A stretch of DNA of 24,346 nt from Pseudomonadota bacterium (GTDB lineage: Bacteria > Pseudomonadota > Alphaproteobacteria > Paracaedibacterales > CAITNM01): positions 1-24,346 of the forward strand of contig JAPLON010000084.1 in the NCBI GenBank assembly GCA_026400695.1, in the 5' to 3' direction. Positions 1-7,155 of this stretch are shown here, piece after piece. Under the pieces are notes generated by a model. That model was given only the letters and a program-made list of their open reading frames with translations, made no database searches and was not told the DNA's origin. Position numbers and translations under genes: made by a program. How positions within the stretch are numbered: position 1 is the first letter of the stretch; each line of letters starts with the position of its first letter.

Positions 1-1
1 A

Positions 2-295
2 GTTTGCCAAGCATTAGGTATATCAAAATGGCACACCTGGAAAGACATCATCTTACCGCAGGTTTTTCGCAATGTTTTTCCGTCCTTAATTAATGAAGTT
101 GTGGCTTTAACCAAAGAAACTGCCCTAGTTTCAGTTTTAGGTGAAATGGATATTATGCGGCGTGCCCAAGCCTTAGCTGCAGAAACATATAATTATTTCG
201 AGCCGATGTGCCTAGCCGGGATCATTTACTATCTACTAATTAAAACAATTGAATTTATAGGAAAAAAACTAGAACAAAGGTGGCACCATGCTTAA
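2..295 (+). CDS. Amino-acid ABC transporter permease, C-terminal part (5' end outside window)
   Basis: The reading frame is open from base 2 and ends in TAA at 293-295, so only about 97 C-terminal residues are visible. They hold the cytoplasmic EAA-type loop of HisM/GlnP-family permeases (QALGISKWHTW, then ILPQVFRN and ALTKETALVSVLG) followed by a last membrane helix around IIYYLLIKTIEFIG. In this family the EAA loop docks on the ATPase subunit. The next gene is that ATPase and its ATG overlaps this stop codon by 8 bases, so the two are translationally coupled. The substrate is probably a polar amino acid such as glutamine, but nothing in the fragment decides this. An internal GTG at 101 lies inside the conserved loop and is not the start. 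Confidence 0.85.
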   Translation, partial: VCQALGISKWHTWKDIILPQVFRNVFPSLINEVVALTKETALVSVLGEMDIMRRAQALAAETYNYFEPMCLAGIIYYLLIKTIEFIGKKLEQRWHHA

Positions 296-950
296 AATTA
301 CTAATGCAACAAAATCTTTCGGAAATAATGTAATACTTAAAGATGTAAATTTTTCCCTAAATCCAGGGCAAATTGTGGCCTTGGCTGGCCCCTCTGGCAG
401 CGGTAAATCAACATTGCTAAGGTGCATCCAAGGGCTTGAAAAACTAGACAATGGAATAATCGAGCACAAAGTTTCAACAGGCTTTGTCTTTCAAGACTTT
501 CAGCTTTTCCCACACCTAAATGTACTACAAAACGTAATGTATGCCCTGAAAGTCAGTAAGAAAATTAACCATGAAGAAGCGCAACAAAAGGCTAAGGAAA
601 CCCTTAAAAAGCTAGGTATGCAAAGCGCTTATGCAAAAATGCCAAACCAGCTTTCAGGTGGACAACGGCAAAGAACTGCAATTGCCAGAGCATTAGTGCT
701 TGAGCCTGATTTGTTATTATGTGACGAACCAACTTCTGGCTTAGATGGCTTAAGCAGCAAAAATGTTGCGGAACTATTTACAATTTTAAAAAGCCAAGGC
801 GTCACTATGCTAATCGCCAGCCATGACCTTGATTTTGTAGGTACCATTGCTGAGAGAATTATTGTGCTAAACAATGCAACTATGCATAAAGATTTCATAA
901 TTGATAAGGCAAATCACGAAAAACTTAATTGGCACAAATTGCTAGAATAA
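288..950 (+). CDS. Amino-acid ABC transporter ATP-binding protein (GlnQ/HisP type)
   Basis: This is the cytoplasmic ATPase that powers amino-acid uptake together with the permease just upstream. All nucleotide-binding motifs are present: Walker A GPSGSGKST at 34-42, Q-loop Gln69, signature LSGGQRQR at 122-129, Walker B LLLCDEP at 142-148, D-loop GLD and switch His179. At 220 residues it is somewhat shorter than the usual 240 or so, with a compact C-terminus. The start ATG overlaps the permease stop, and AAAGG at 276-280 sits 7 bases upstream as ribosome binding site. No periplasmic binding protein gene is visible here; it may lie upstream of the window or elsewhere. The family is certain; the substrate is not. 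Confidence 0.92.
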   Translation: MLKITNATKSFGNNVILKDVNFSLNPGQIVALAGPSGSGKSTLLRCIQGLEKLDNGIIEHKVSTGFVFQDFQLFPHLNVLQNVMYALKVSKKINHEEAQQKAKETLKKLGMQSAYAKMPNQLSGGQRQRTAIARALVLEPDLLLCDEPTSGLDGLSSKNVAELFTILKSQGVTMLIASHDLDFVGTIAERIIVLNNATMHKDFIIDKANHEKLNWHKLLE

Positions 951-1006
951 TTGACCTAGAAAATATGGAAAAAAGCCAACCAACACACATCAAAATGAGC
1001 ACAAAT

Positions 1007-1035
1007 TTGCATATACGCTAGGAATTCTCTAAACT
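1007..1035 (+). promoter_or_regulatory. Candidate sigma70 promoter for the SPFH/NfeD operon
   Basis: TTGCAT (1007-1012) and TAAACT (1030-1035) are separated by exactly 17 bases and lie 31 bases before the favoured ATG of the SPFH gene. It fits the gap after the ABC operon. The -10 matches the consensus only moderately. Confidence 0.4.
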
Positions 1036-1066
1036 ACTAACAAAGAAAATAATGATGGAGTATTTT

Positions 1067-1981
1067 ATGGAATATGTTGTTTACGCTGCAGTAGCGTTAG
1101 TTGCGATTTATTTAATCCGCTCTGTCCGCATTGTAGGACAAGGGTATGAACACACCGTAGAGCGCTTTGGTAGATATACAATTACTTTAAAACCTGGCCT
1201 GAATTTGATACTACCATTCGTTGACAGAATCGGTAACAAAGTTAACATGATGGAATCAGTACTTGAAGTACCATCACAAGATATTATTACCAAAGACAAC
1301 GCTGTGGTTAATGTTGACGGAGTAATCTTTTACCAAATCCTAGACGCTGCCAAAGCTGCATACGAAGTCACAAACTTAAAAATTGCGATTTTAAACTTAA
1401 CCATGACCAACATCCGTACGGTAATGGGATCTATGGACTTAGATGAATTATTATCATGCCGCGAAAAAATCAATGCACGCCTGCTAAGCGTAATTGATGA
1501 AGCAACCCACCCATGGGGAACCAAGGTAACTCGTATTGAAATTAAAGACATTCGCCCACCAAAAGATTTAATCGATTCAATGGGACGCCAAATGAAGGCA
1601 GAACGCGAAAAGCGCGCCTCAATTTTAGAGGCTGAAGGCCAAAGGCAATCAGAAATATTAAGGGCTGATGGTGATAAACAAGCAGCAGTTTTGCAAGCCG
1701 AAGGTAAGTTAGAAGCGAATCGTCGTCAGGCAGAGGGACGTGAACGCCTAGCGGAAGCAGAGGCTAATGCTACCAGGTCAATGGCAGAAGCTATAAAAAC
1801 CAGTGGTCCCATGCCACTGCAATATTTTATTGCTGAACGTTATGTTCAAGCTTTTAAGGAATTGGCTACTGCTGACAACCAAAAAGTAATTATGCTACCT
1901 TTTGAAGCATCAAATATGCTAGGATCATTGCAAGGAATACGTGAACTCCTAAGTGCAACCGACACCAAGACTAAAAAGTAA
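1067..1981 (+). CDS. qmcA: SPFH/Band 7 (stomatin-like, QmcA/paraslipin) membrane protein
   Basis: This is a membrane-anchored scaffold protein of the stomatin/prohibitin superfamily, which organises membrane microdomains and often influences membrane proteolysis. An N-terminal membrane helix (residues about 3-20) is followed by the Band 7 domain, which opens GQGYEHTVERFGRY, and by an Ala/Glu/Arg-rich coiled coil (REKRASILEAEGQRQSE and onward) typical of QmcA/paraslipin. Three ATGs lie close together at 1052, 1055 and 1067. The third is chosen because GGAG at 1057-1060 lies 6 bases before it; this gives 304 residues, close to the E. coli QmcA length of about 305. The NfeD gene follows after 13 bases, the classic stomatin-NfeD pair. 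Confidence 0.9.
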   Translation: MEYVVYAAVALVAIYLIRSVRIVGQGYEHTVERFGRYTITLKPGLNLILPFVDRIGNKVNMMESVLEVPSQDIITKDNAVVNVDGVIFYQILDAAKAAYEVTNLKIAILNLTMTNIRTVMGSMDLDELLSCREKINARLLSVIDEATHPWGTKVTRIEIKDIRPPKDLIDSMGRQMKAEREKRASILEAEGQRQSEILRADGDKQAAVLQAEGKLEANRRQAEGRERLAEAEANATRSMAEAIKTSGPMPLQYFIAERYVQAFKELATADNQKVIMLPFEASNMLGSLQGIRELLSATDTKTKK

Positions 1982-1994
1982 TAAGGATTAAGTT

Positions 1995-2438
1995 ATGGAT
2001 GATATTTGTTTATTTTGTTTTAACATGACAGCCTTGCAATGGCTTGGTTTAGGTATAGCTCTATTGTCTTTTGAGCTAATGTTTCCAGGCGTATTTATGC
2101 TGTGGTTTGGACTTGGCGCCTTAATTACCGCAGGTTTAGTTTATTTATTTGGCATAACAAACCTTGTGGCAATTGCTGCATTTTTAGTTGCAGGCTTAGC
2201 GCTTAGCTATTGCTTTTACAAAAAGCAAGACAAAAATTCAAAATCTTTAGTAAATGACATGAAAGGTAAAATGGTTGGCACCACAGTCATTCTCGAAGAA
2301 GCAATTAAGAATGGACGTGGGCGTACTAAAGTTGGTGACAGCCATTGGTCAGTTAGCGGACCTGATTTACCAGCTGGCACCATGGTTAGGATTACCGATG
2401 TTAATGGCAATACATTGGTAGTAGTTTCCGCTGAATAG
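1995..2438 (+). CDS. NfeD-family membrane protein (short form with OB-fold)
   Basis: This is the partner of the SPFH protein upstream; short NfeD proteins are encoded beside stomatins and are thought to assemble with them in the membrane. Residues about 10-75 form two or three hydrophobic segments (LGLGIALLSFELMFPGVF, then LITAGLVYLFGI and the following helix). The C-terminal part is a soluble beta-rich OB-fold containing the family pattern GRGRTKVGDSHWSV. The length of 147 residues matches E. coli YbbJ-like proteins. AAGGA at 1983-1987 lies 7 bases before the ATG. A GC-rich hairpin follows the stop immediately, so the operon probably ends here. Confidence 0.88.
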   Translation: MDDICLFCFNMTALQWLGLGIALLSFELMFPGVFMLWFGLGALITAGLVYLFGITNLVAIAAFLVAGLALSYCFYKKQDKNSKSLVNDMKGKMVGTTVILEEAIKNGRGRTKVGDSHWSVSGPDLPAGTMVRITDVNGNTLVVVSAE

Positions 2439-2459
2439 GCCACCGCTAAGTGGCCCTTT
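2438..2459 (+). terminator. Hairpin terminator after the SPFH/NfeD operon
   Basis: GGCCAC (2438-2443) pairs with GTGGCC (2450-2455) across a six-base loop, followed by CTTT. The stem is good but the T run is short. The next genes are convergent, so it may act in both directions. Confidence 0.5.
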
Positions 2460-2513
2460 GGAAATTTAATTTTAGAGCTTTATCCTATGTGAGCATTATT
2501 CATGTTGTGATTA

Positions 2514-2533
2514 TTGTAGAGATTACTCTACAA
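2514..2533 (-). terminator. Hairpin overlapping the stop codon of the propeller-like gene
   Basis: TTGTAGAG (2514-2521) and CTCTACAA (2526-2533) form a perfect 8-bp stem with an ATTA loop. On the minus strand it spans the TAG of the secreted protein gene. There is no T run, so it may be a weak or Rho-assisted terminator or a transcript-end stabiliser. Confidence 0.35.
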
Positions 2534-3193
2534 GCCATAATTTTGCATGACACCCACATCTAATAGAAAAATACCATTATCACAAGTAACTGCTAATTTA
2601 TTACCTATAGAAGTGACGCAACGCGGGTTAGAACCGCAACGTATTTCAGTATATGGTGTTTTGTATGGAGGTGTATCGGTACCAATTATTGAAATATTGC
2701 CCGAAGATTCAAAAACATATAATTTTGAGCCACTAAGCATAGCACAATTTGGCCGACTATCAAACTTAATATCTGCTACTGTTTGAGCTGAGTCAGTATT
2801 GATAACTGTAACCATATTGGAATCTCGCTTGAAACAATAAAGAAATGAAGAATCTGAAGGTGAAGCTTCATATTCTTCCATGATTTTGTTAAGTACACTT
2901 GGGGTTCTGACACCCAATGATTTAAATGTAAAATCTAGTATTCTAGAAACCTCGCCATAAGTTTTACCTGGAACAGTAATGATATAATCCGCTGGCTTAT
3001 CAGAAACTTGCGTGACAAACTGAGAATATTGAACAGGCATAAAGGTGCTAGTTGAAGCAGGTGATGAATCTGATGAGCTAGATGAAGCTGTACGAGTATC
3101 AGTATCATCCGTTTCTGCAGACGCATATACATTACTGATATTCATTGCCGCAGAAACCAAAAGCAGCAAGTATAGTTTTTTAAATTTAGACAT
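2528..3193 (-). CDS. Secreted protein with Ser/Thr-rich linker and YVTN-like beta-propeller repeats
   Basis: This is a 221-residue exported protein. Residues 1-26 are a Sec signal peptide (MSKFKKLYLLLLVSAAMN, then NVYASA), and residues 27-50 are a Ser/Thr/Asp-rich linker. From about 117 to 214 come repeats of the kind 'variable-VINTD ... IKFDSRPNCAMLSGSKLYVF', resembling YVTN/lactonase-type propeller blades. Only two to three blades are present, whereas a closed propeller needs six to eight, so it may be truncated or assemble with another chain. AAGGA lies 8 bases before the ATG. The signal peptide closely resembles that of the gene ending at 4700. It is the only gene of its unit, downstream of leader module copy 1. 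Its function is unknown; it is a candidate effector. Confidence 0.75.
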   Translation of the reverse strand: MSKFKKLYLLLLVSAAMNISNVYASAETDDTDTRTASSSSSDSSPASTSTFMPVQYSQFVTQVSDKPADYIITVPGKTYGEVSRILDFTFKSLGVRTPSVLNKIMEEYEASPSDSSFLYCFKRDSNMVTVINTDSAQTVADIKFDSRPNCAMLSGSKLYVFESSGNISIIGTDTPPYKTPYTEIRCGSNPRCVTSIGNKLAVTCDNGIFLLDVGVMQNYGL

Positions 3194-3280
3194 TTTTATT
3201 TTCCTTTTTGAAATTGTTAAGTTTTTAATTTGTTAATGGTTGTTGTTTTTTGTACCAATTGATTACATCACTATAGATTT

Positions 3281-3298
3281 TACCCGCCTACGCGGGTA
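3281..3298. repeat. Palindromic interspersed element in the leader of the propeller-like gene
   Basis: TACCCGC (3281-3287) and GCGGGTA (3292-3298) form a perfect 7-bp stem, followed by TGACA, a second small hairpin and TGTCA (to 3324). Decayed versions of the same style, with a GGGGATGACA end, lie at 3332-3359, and an inverted ATTCC/GGAAT pair lies near 3379-3398. It looks like a remnant of small dispersed palindromic repeats inside the transcribed leader. Confidence 0.5.
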
Positions 3299-3427
3299 TG
3301 ACAGCAGATGCTGTTCAATTGTCATTACAAATGGATATTCGCTTATGTGGGGATGACAAATGATTCAATACCATCTGCCATTCCGTACAAATAGGAATCC
3401 ATTAATAATTATGGGTTTTAGAGCCTA

Positions 3428-3612
3428 CTACCAGGCGTCTAAATCGATGTGTTGAAAGCTGACATAGATTAAAGATTGACTCTTTAAAAGATTGATTAAT
3501 GTACGCAACTCAAACACCTGGGCAGAATAACTACCCATTGGCATTTGCAAGCTGTTTTTTTTCAAAAAAGTACACATACTATTTATAAAATGTCGTATAT
3601 AACATTAATCAT
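3428..3612 (-). pseudogene. Small protein of the leader module, copy 1 (N-terminal frame broken by one base)
   Basis: An ATG at 3612-3610, six bases after the -10 box, begins a frame that runs nine codons and stops; its start matches the N-terminus of copy 3 (M-I-N-V-I versus M-V-N-V-I). One base fewer than copy 3 near 3587 shifts the frame. In the other frame an ATG at 3577-3575 gives an intact 49-residue peptide, starting MCTFLKKNSL and ending SFQHIDLDAW, followed by two TAG stops. It is either a shortened gene using the internal ATG (no Shine-Dalgarno visible) or a decaying copy. The peptide is hydrophobic in its middle and has no family I recognise. Confidence 0.45.
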
Positions 3613-3618
3613 AAATCT

Positions 3619-3647
3619 TATATAGTGAAAGTTTTTATATTTTGCAA
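3619..3647 (-). promoter_or_regulatory. Promoter of leader module copy 1
   Basis: On the minus strand TTGCAA (3647-3642) and TATATA (3624-3619) are separated by exactly 17 bases. The same pair with the same spacing recurs in the other two module copies although the spacer sequence differs in copy 3. An ATG begins six bases after the -10, where transcription would be expected to start. Confidence 0.65.
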
Positions 3648-3688
3648 CAAAAAAATTATCATATTTTCTTATGTTTTGAGTCACTTTC

Positions 3689-4657
3689 TTATTCGCCTAT
3701 TTCAGCAAACATGGCAATTCTGGCATTTGAGAGATCCCACCTTTGACGCATATTAAATGCTTTTAATTCTGCTTCCGTACGCACAGTACTATCTGTGCTA
3801 TAATACTGCGGAAGAAATGCTTTGAGGTCACTTTGAAAAATTGCTTTTAATTCATTAATTGATGTCATGGGATCATTAGCATTAATAACTTGATTCTCTA
3901 TAGTTTCTGCTAATCTAAATACCCTTGACGCAATTGAAGTATCTGCCATCATATTACCAACTGCTAGACAAAAATTGTTAGAATAAATAGCGCAACTATT
4001 GTCACCTTCGGCTGTTTGTATATTATGCGAAGCATCAATTAATGGTACCTTTCGTTGAACACGAACAGATCCAGAACCACCTTCTAACTTCAGATGTTTA
4101 AGCTGTGAATCATTTACATTTATCTGATCTGCTGAATAATAAGCCTTCATAGAAAAACGTTCATTTATATATTCAAAGTAACTACTATTAGAGAAACTAT
4201 TAATGAAAATCGATGCCATAACACGAGTCCGTGATTCATCTAAAATGTGCACAAACATATAAGCATGATCATCCTTGCCATTAGGTGCAATCCAAACACG
4301 GGTGCCTAAAGGTTTTGGTATAGTTAAACTGTTTGCTATGAAACCCTGCATATCAAATTTATCTATAGCTTGCCTAGTCATGTAAACGTCATAATAGCTG
4401 TGACGTGGTTGAACCCCCATAAGCATCACGGATGAATTGATGTTTCTTAAGGATGGTCTAAAAATAGGCTCAACTTCGCGAACTCCACTATCGTAAAAAC
4501 CGCCATCTTTATGAGGTGGATTACCAACGCAGCCTCGGTACGTCCAAACCAATAGTTCTTGTAATGCTCTACAGAGCCATATTTCTTGTTCAGAACAACC
4601 TGTGGGACCATGGTCATCAAAGGTTACAGAACTAGATGTCCTATTAATGTGCTGCAT
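3689..4657 (-). CDS. C-terminal, larger part of a secreted protein split by a stop codon; possible CE-clan cysteine enzyme
   Basis: This is a 322-residue frame in the same phase as the upstream fragment 4700-5005 and separated from it by a single TAA; the 14 codons between are open. By itself it has no signal peptide, so it is best read as the body of one 439-codon gene. Motifs suggest a Ulp1/YopJ (CE clan) fold: His131 in DDHAYMFVHIL, a strand ending IFINS with Asn153 where an acidic residue or Asn is expected, Gln214, then Cys222 in GDNSCAIYS, compared with the family's Q...(D)C-G pattern. The usual Gly after the Cys is Ala here. Such secreted enzymes act on host ubiquitin-like conjugates or acetylate host proteins. 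This assignment is an inference from motif spacing. No good ribosome site precedes the ATG at 4657. Confidence 0.6.
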   Translation of the reverse strand: MQHINRTSSSVTFDDHGPTGCSEQEIWLCRALQELLVWTYRGCVGNPPHKDGGFYDSGVREVEPIFRPSLRNINSSVMLMGVQPRHSYYDVYMTRQAIDKFDMQGFIANSLTIPKPLGTRVWIAPNGKDDHAYMFVHILDESRTRVMASIFINSFSNSSYFEYINERFSMKAYYSADQINVNDSQLKHLKLEGGSGSVRVQRKVPLIDASHNIQTAEGDNSCAIYSNNFCLAVGNMMADTSIASRVFRLAETIENQVINANDPMTSINELKAIFQSDLKAFLPQYYSTDSTVRTEAELKAFNMRQRWDLSNARIAMFAEIGE

Positions 4658-4699
4658 AACTAGCGGGATTTTTAAAAGTTCCTGAAACTTAACCTTTGC

Positions 4700-5005
4700 T
4701 TAATTGTACAATTCATCGCTAGCTAGATCTGTAGTAAATTGTTGGGCAAACCTGTATTTTTCATTAGAAGCCATAAATTTATCTATTACCTTGCAAAACT
4801 CACTTTGTGTTTCATCAGTTAAAAAATCACCCCTCGTTCTTGTCGCAGGTGCAGCAGCTTCTGACAAAGAAGAAGATGCTGAGTAAACGCCTCCTGCTGC
4901 GCAATCACGGGGATCATTACCTGCAGCTGCTGATGCATGTATATTTCCTATATTCATTGCCGCAGAAACCAAAAGTGGCAAGTAGAGTTGTTTAAATTTA
5001 TACAT
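4700..5005 (-). CDS. N-terminal fragment (signal peptide and Ser/Ala linker) of the interrupted secreted protein
   Basis: This is a 101-residue fragment. Residues 1-26 are a signal peptide (MYKFKQLYLPLLVSAAMN, then IGNIHASA) closely matching the gene at 2528-3193, followed by a Ser/Ala-rich linker (YSASSSLSEAAAPAT) and a short helical stretch ending SDELYN before TAA (4702-4700). Reading on in the same frame gives AKVKFQELLKIPLV and then the Met of the downstream frame, with no further stop for 322 codons, so one nonsense change has divided a 439-codon gene. AAGGA at 5018-5014 lies 8 bases before the ATG. The gene follows 5083-5895 by 77 bases and belongs to the same unit. If nothing reads through, only a short exported peptide is made. 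Confidence 0.65.
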   Translation of the reverse strand: MYKFKQLYLPLLVSAAMNIGNIHASAAAGNDPRDCAAGGVYSASSSLSEAAAPATRTRGDFLTDETQSEFCKVIDKFMASNEKYRFAQQFTTDLASDELYN

Positions 5006-5082
5006 TATTATTTTCCTTTTTTTAAAAATTGAGTTGTTACTAGAACCATAGGGTTCTAAAAAGAACCCTAAATAAACCTAAC

Positions 5083-5895
5083 TTAATTCTGGTGTTCTTT
5101 TTGATAACACCAGCTTCTTACAAATGAGGTAAAGCGATACCAACAGGAATTATAGGAGATTTTATATACAATCTTGTCCTTTGCCATTAAAGCCACATTC
5201 TGTAGATTCTGCGCAGATTTTTTAAAATAATCTTGTTGACTTCTCAGGACTCTTTGTGCCTCCTGTTTACTTTGGTCATCCCATGTATAATTTGTAACAA
5301 AAGTAAGCTCTTCCATATTTGGGAATATGCCTAGAGCAATTGACATATGGGATGAAATATCATCAACTTCATACAGCTCTGAAAGATTCACAGTGTATTT
5401 GCGAATACTTGGTAAAGGCACACTATTTTGCTGGCAATATAGTGTGATGAGAGAGTTATATCTCACATTGATTTCACGGAAGAGCTCTGTATCAGACAAT
5501 CCTGATGGCAAGCCTATACTAACCTTATCGCCAATTTTAATTACAGGACGTGTACATGTAATATCTAAATTGCCGCCTCGAAAAGTTATGCTTGTATAAA
5601 TGCTATCGAGGTATTCCATTGATGTGTGATGAGTATTGGAAAAATTTGTTAATTGTTGACACACATATGCTCCCAACCTGCTTTGCCTTTCACTATCAGA
5701 ACCTGGAAGTAAAGAAAATACTGTACTTACGGTTTCATAAACTGAACAAGCTGAATTTGCATATGAATTTATATTTGCTCTTACTACTTCACCAGCTAGA
5801 TTTAAGGTACTGGAAGCAACCCTACCAGCAGTAAATACCTTACAGCTTAAAAGCATTATAGTTATAACTGCGGTTTTTATTATTTTACCATTCAT
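5083..5895 (-). CDS. Secreted protein of unknown function
   Basis: This is a 270-residue protein with an N-terminal signal peptide or anchor (MNGKIIKTAVITIMLLSC, cleavage likely near TAG/RVA). The Cys at the end of the hydrophobic run could suggest a lipoprotein, but the lipobox is poor. The rest is mixed alpha/beta with eight further cysteines, two of them in the C-terminal YNSCWYRFTSF and RSWCYQKEH patch. I recognise no domain, and unlike its neighbours it lacks the Ser-rich linker. AAGGA at 5909-5905 precedes the ATG by 9 bases. It is the first gene downstream of leader module copy 2 and is probably co-transcribed with the interrupted gene 3689-5005. Export and context suggest a candidate effector or envelope protein. 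Confidence 0.7.
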   Translation of the reverse strand: MNGKIIKTAVITIMLLSCKVFTAGRVASSTLNLAGEVVRANINSYANSACSVYETVSTVFSLLPGSDSERQSRLGAYVCQQLTNFSNTHHTSMEYLDSIYTSITFRGGNLDITCTRPVIKIGDKVSIGLPSGLSDTELFREINVRYNSLITLYCQQNSVPLPSIRKYTVNLSELYEVDDISSHMSIALGIFPNMEELTFVTNYTWDDQSKQEAQRVLRSQQDYFKKSAQNLQNVALMAKDKIVYKISYNSCWYRFTSFVRSWCYQKEHQN

Positions 5896-5950
5896 TTTTA
5901 TTTTTCCTTAAATTGTTTTGATTAATTTTCTTGCTCTCATTACGAATACT

Positions 5951-6056
5951 CGTCATCACGAGTCCCATTAGTGGCGTGGTGATCCAGTTGGTAATATCAA
6001 TTATTGATTAACACTAGATCGCCACACCCAACTAACGTGTCGGGTTCGCGATGACG
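5951..6056. repeat. Long imperfect palindrome (dispersed MITE-like repeat) in the leader of the 5083-5895 gene
   Basis: The arms CGTCATCACGAGTCCC ... GGCGTGGTGATC and GATCGCCACACC ... CGGGTTCGCGATGACG are imperfect inverted repeats about 106 bases end to end, with an AT-rich centre. The motif order (CGTCAT...CGAG...GGCG..GTGATCCAG) resembles small dispersed palindromic repeats seen in many alphaproteobacterial genomes. It has no coding capacity. It lies between module copy 2 and the gene start, inside the presumed leader. Confidence 0.6.
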
Positions 6057-6075
6057 TTCTATAGGTAAAGCCCTA

Positions 6076-6260
6076 CTACCAGGCGTCTAAATCGATGTGT
6101 TGAAAGCTGACATAGATTAAAGATTGACTCTTTAAAAGATTGATTAATGTACGCAACTCAAACACCTGGGCAGAATAACTACCCATGGGCATTTGCAAGC
6201 TGTTTTTTTTCAAAAAAGTACACATACTATTTATAAAATGTCGTATATAACATTAATCAC
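6076..6260 (-). pseudogene. Small protein of the leader module, copy 2 (same one-base break as copy 1)
   Basis: A GTG at 6260-6258 lies six bases after the -10 and opens the same nine-codon frame as copy 1 before a stop. From the ATG at 6225-6223 the second frame encodes the identical 49-residue peptide ending SFQHIDLDAW and two TAG stops. Sharing the one-base deletion with copy 1 implies that copies 1 and 2 arose by duplication after the deletion, or that the internal ATG is the functional start. Confidence 0.45.
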
Positions 6261-6266
6261 ATATCT

Positions 6267-6295
6267 TATATAGAGAAAGCTTTCATGTTTTGCAA
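6267..6295 (-). promoter_or_regulatory. Promoter of leader module copy 2
   Basis: TTGCAA (6295-6290), 17 bases, TATATA (6272-6267) on the minus strand, with the GTG start candidate six bases downstream of the -10. It would drive 5083-5895 and the interrupted gene 3689-5005. Confidence 0.65.
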
Positions 6296-6498
6296 CAAAA
6301 AAATATCATGAAGCATTTGAATAGATTATAAATATGCAAACATATTAGTTTCTCAGCAATGGCATAAATTTGTCTTACATTGATAATCCGAATAATTTTG
6401 CCAAAACCCTAAAATAATTTTTAAATTGCATAACCACACCCATATGAGTAGCTATAACAATTGAATGTTTGCTTGCCTGTTTTTTTGCTCTGTGCTAG

Positions 6499-7062
6499 AT
6501 GTTACATGAAAAATTAAACCAAAGACTATTTATGCCTAAAAAAATTATAATTTTACTAATGCTAATTTGCTTACATATTACAGCTTCTATCAGAAATGAA
6601 GAAGAAGTCATAAGAAACAAAGGACCATTTATAGAACACATATCCACTGGTCTACCAAAAAAAATTGCAATGGCTGCAACTATTGGATTCTGGGCGTCTG
6701 TTGATGCAGCAACAATGCTTCGTGTACTTCCCAGCATTGTTAACAGGAACTTGTTTAGCATGATGACTTCTTCAGCAGCTGTACTGCTTCCTGAGGTTCT
6801 TGAAGGACCATTAACAAACAAAAAATGGAGTGCGATAATAGCCAACGGGTTTTGCGCCGCATCTATTTTAATTTTTCCAGAGACCGCTATTGGTTCATAT
6901 GCATTCGCTTATATTGTTAATGAAACTGCAAAATATTGTAAAATTGACCCAATTAATAGGGCTACCCTTTCCTATTTTGGCGGACGTCTAGGTGCAATGC
7001 TCTCACAATCTTTTATTCCAGCAGACCTTAGTTTTTTAGGAGCATACAGTTATATTGAATAA
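6499..7062 (+). CDS. Unrecognised membrane or exported protein
   Basis: This is a 187-residue protein of no family I recognise. From the second Met (6532) the N-terminus is a clear signal peptide or anchor (MPKKIIILLMLICLHITASI), so the true start may be 6532, giving 176 residues. Neither ATG has a good Shine-Dalgarno. Further hydrophobic stretches lie around AATIGFWASVDAATML, SSAAVLLPEVLE, and a long one from IIANGFCAASILIF to GSYAFAYIV. A short acidic segment (RNEEEVIRNK) follows the signal. It is the only plus-strand gene in this cluster of secreted-protein genes besides comM, which starts 93 bases downstream. Nothing in the sequence gives a function. Confidence 0.6.
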   Translation: MLHEKLNQRLFMPKKIIILLMLICLHITASIRNEEEVIRNKGPFIEHISTGLPKKIAMAATIGFWASVDAATMLRVLPSIVNRNLFSMMTSSAAVLLPEVLEGPLTNKKWSAIIANGFCAASILIFPETAIGSYAFAYIVNETAKYCKIDPINRATLSYFGGRLGAMLSQSFIPADLSFLGAYSYIE

Positions 7063-7155
7063 CTCTATGGTAAACTTTCTGCTGAATTAATGGCTACTAG
7101 CCTGAGATTTTCACTATTTTTTAATACTTGTGCCGTCACAATAAAAGAAAAACAC

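Larger units (their letters stand above)
3416..3650 (-). repeat. Leader module copy 1 (promoter plus small reading frame)
   Basis: This segment is almost identical to 6073-6300 (one difference in the 147 bases from the ATG to the Trp codon of the short frame) and clearly related to 12493-12740. It is oriented toward the secreted protein gene whose start is at 3193. From upstream to downstream it holds a promoter, a small reading frame ending SFQHIDLDAW, and a TAGA(c)GCCT / AGGCTCTA hairpin around the double stop. The gap 3194-3688 contains no other gene. Confidence 0.85.
6073..6300 (-). repeat. Leader module copy 2
   Basis: This segment nearly matches 3425-3650: in the 147 bases from the ATG to the Trp codon of the short frame only one base differs (3539 T versus 6187 G), and it is synonymous (Pro). 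Divergence rises upstream of the frame, around the promoter spacer. The downstream edge at about 6073 is abrupt; the hairpin half AGGCTCTA present in copies 1 and 3 is missing. It points at the gene starting at 5895, 365 bases away. The rest of 5896-6498 holds the palindrome at 5951-6056 and, at 6301-6498, nothing I can name beyond the upstream region of the next gene. Confidence 0.85.

Noticed and set aside
3580..3595. Programmed -1 frameshift joining the two frames of the small protein in copy 1
   Set aside because: The sequence around CATTTTATAA is not a good slippery heptamer; a shared deletion is simpler.
7090..7155. Earlier comM start at 7090
   Set aside because: The extra 22 residues do not match the family's N-terminus, which begins at the Met at 7156.
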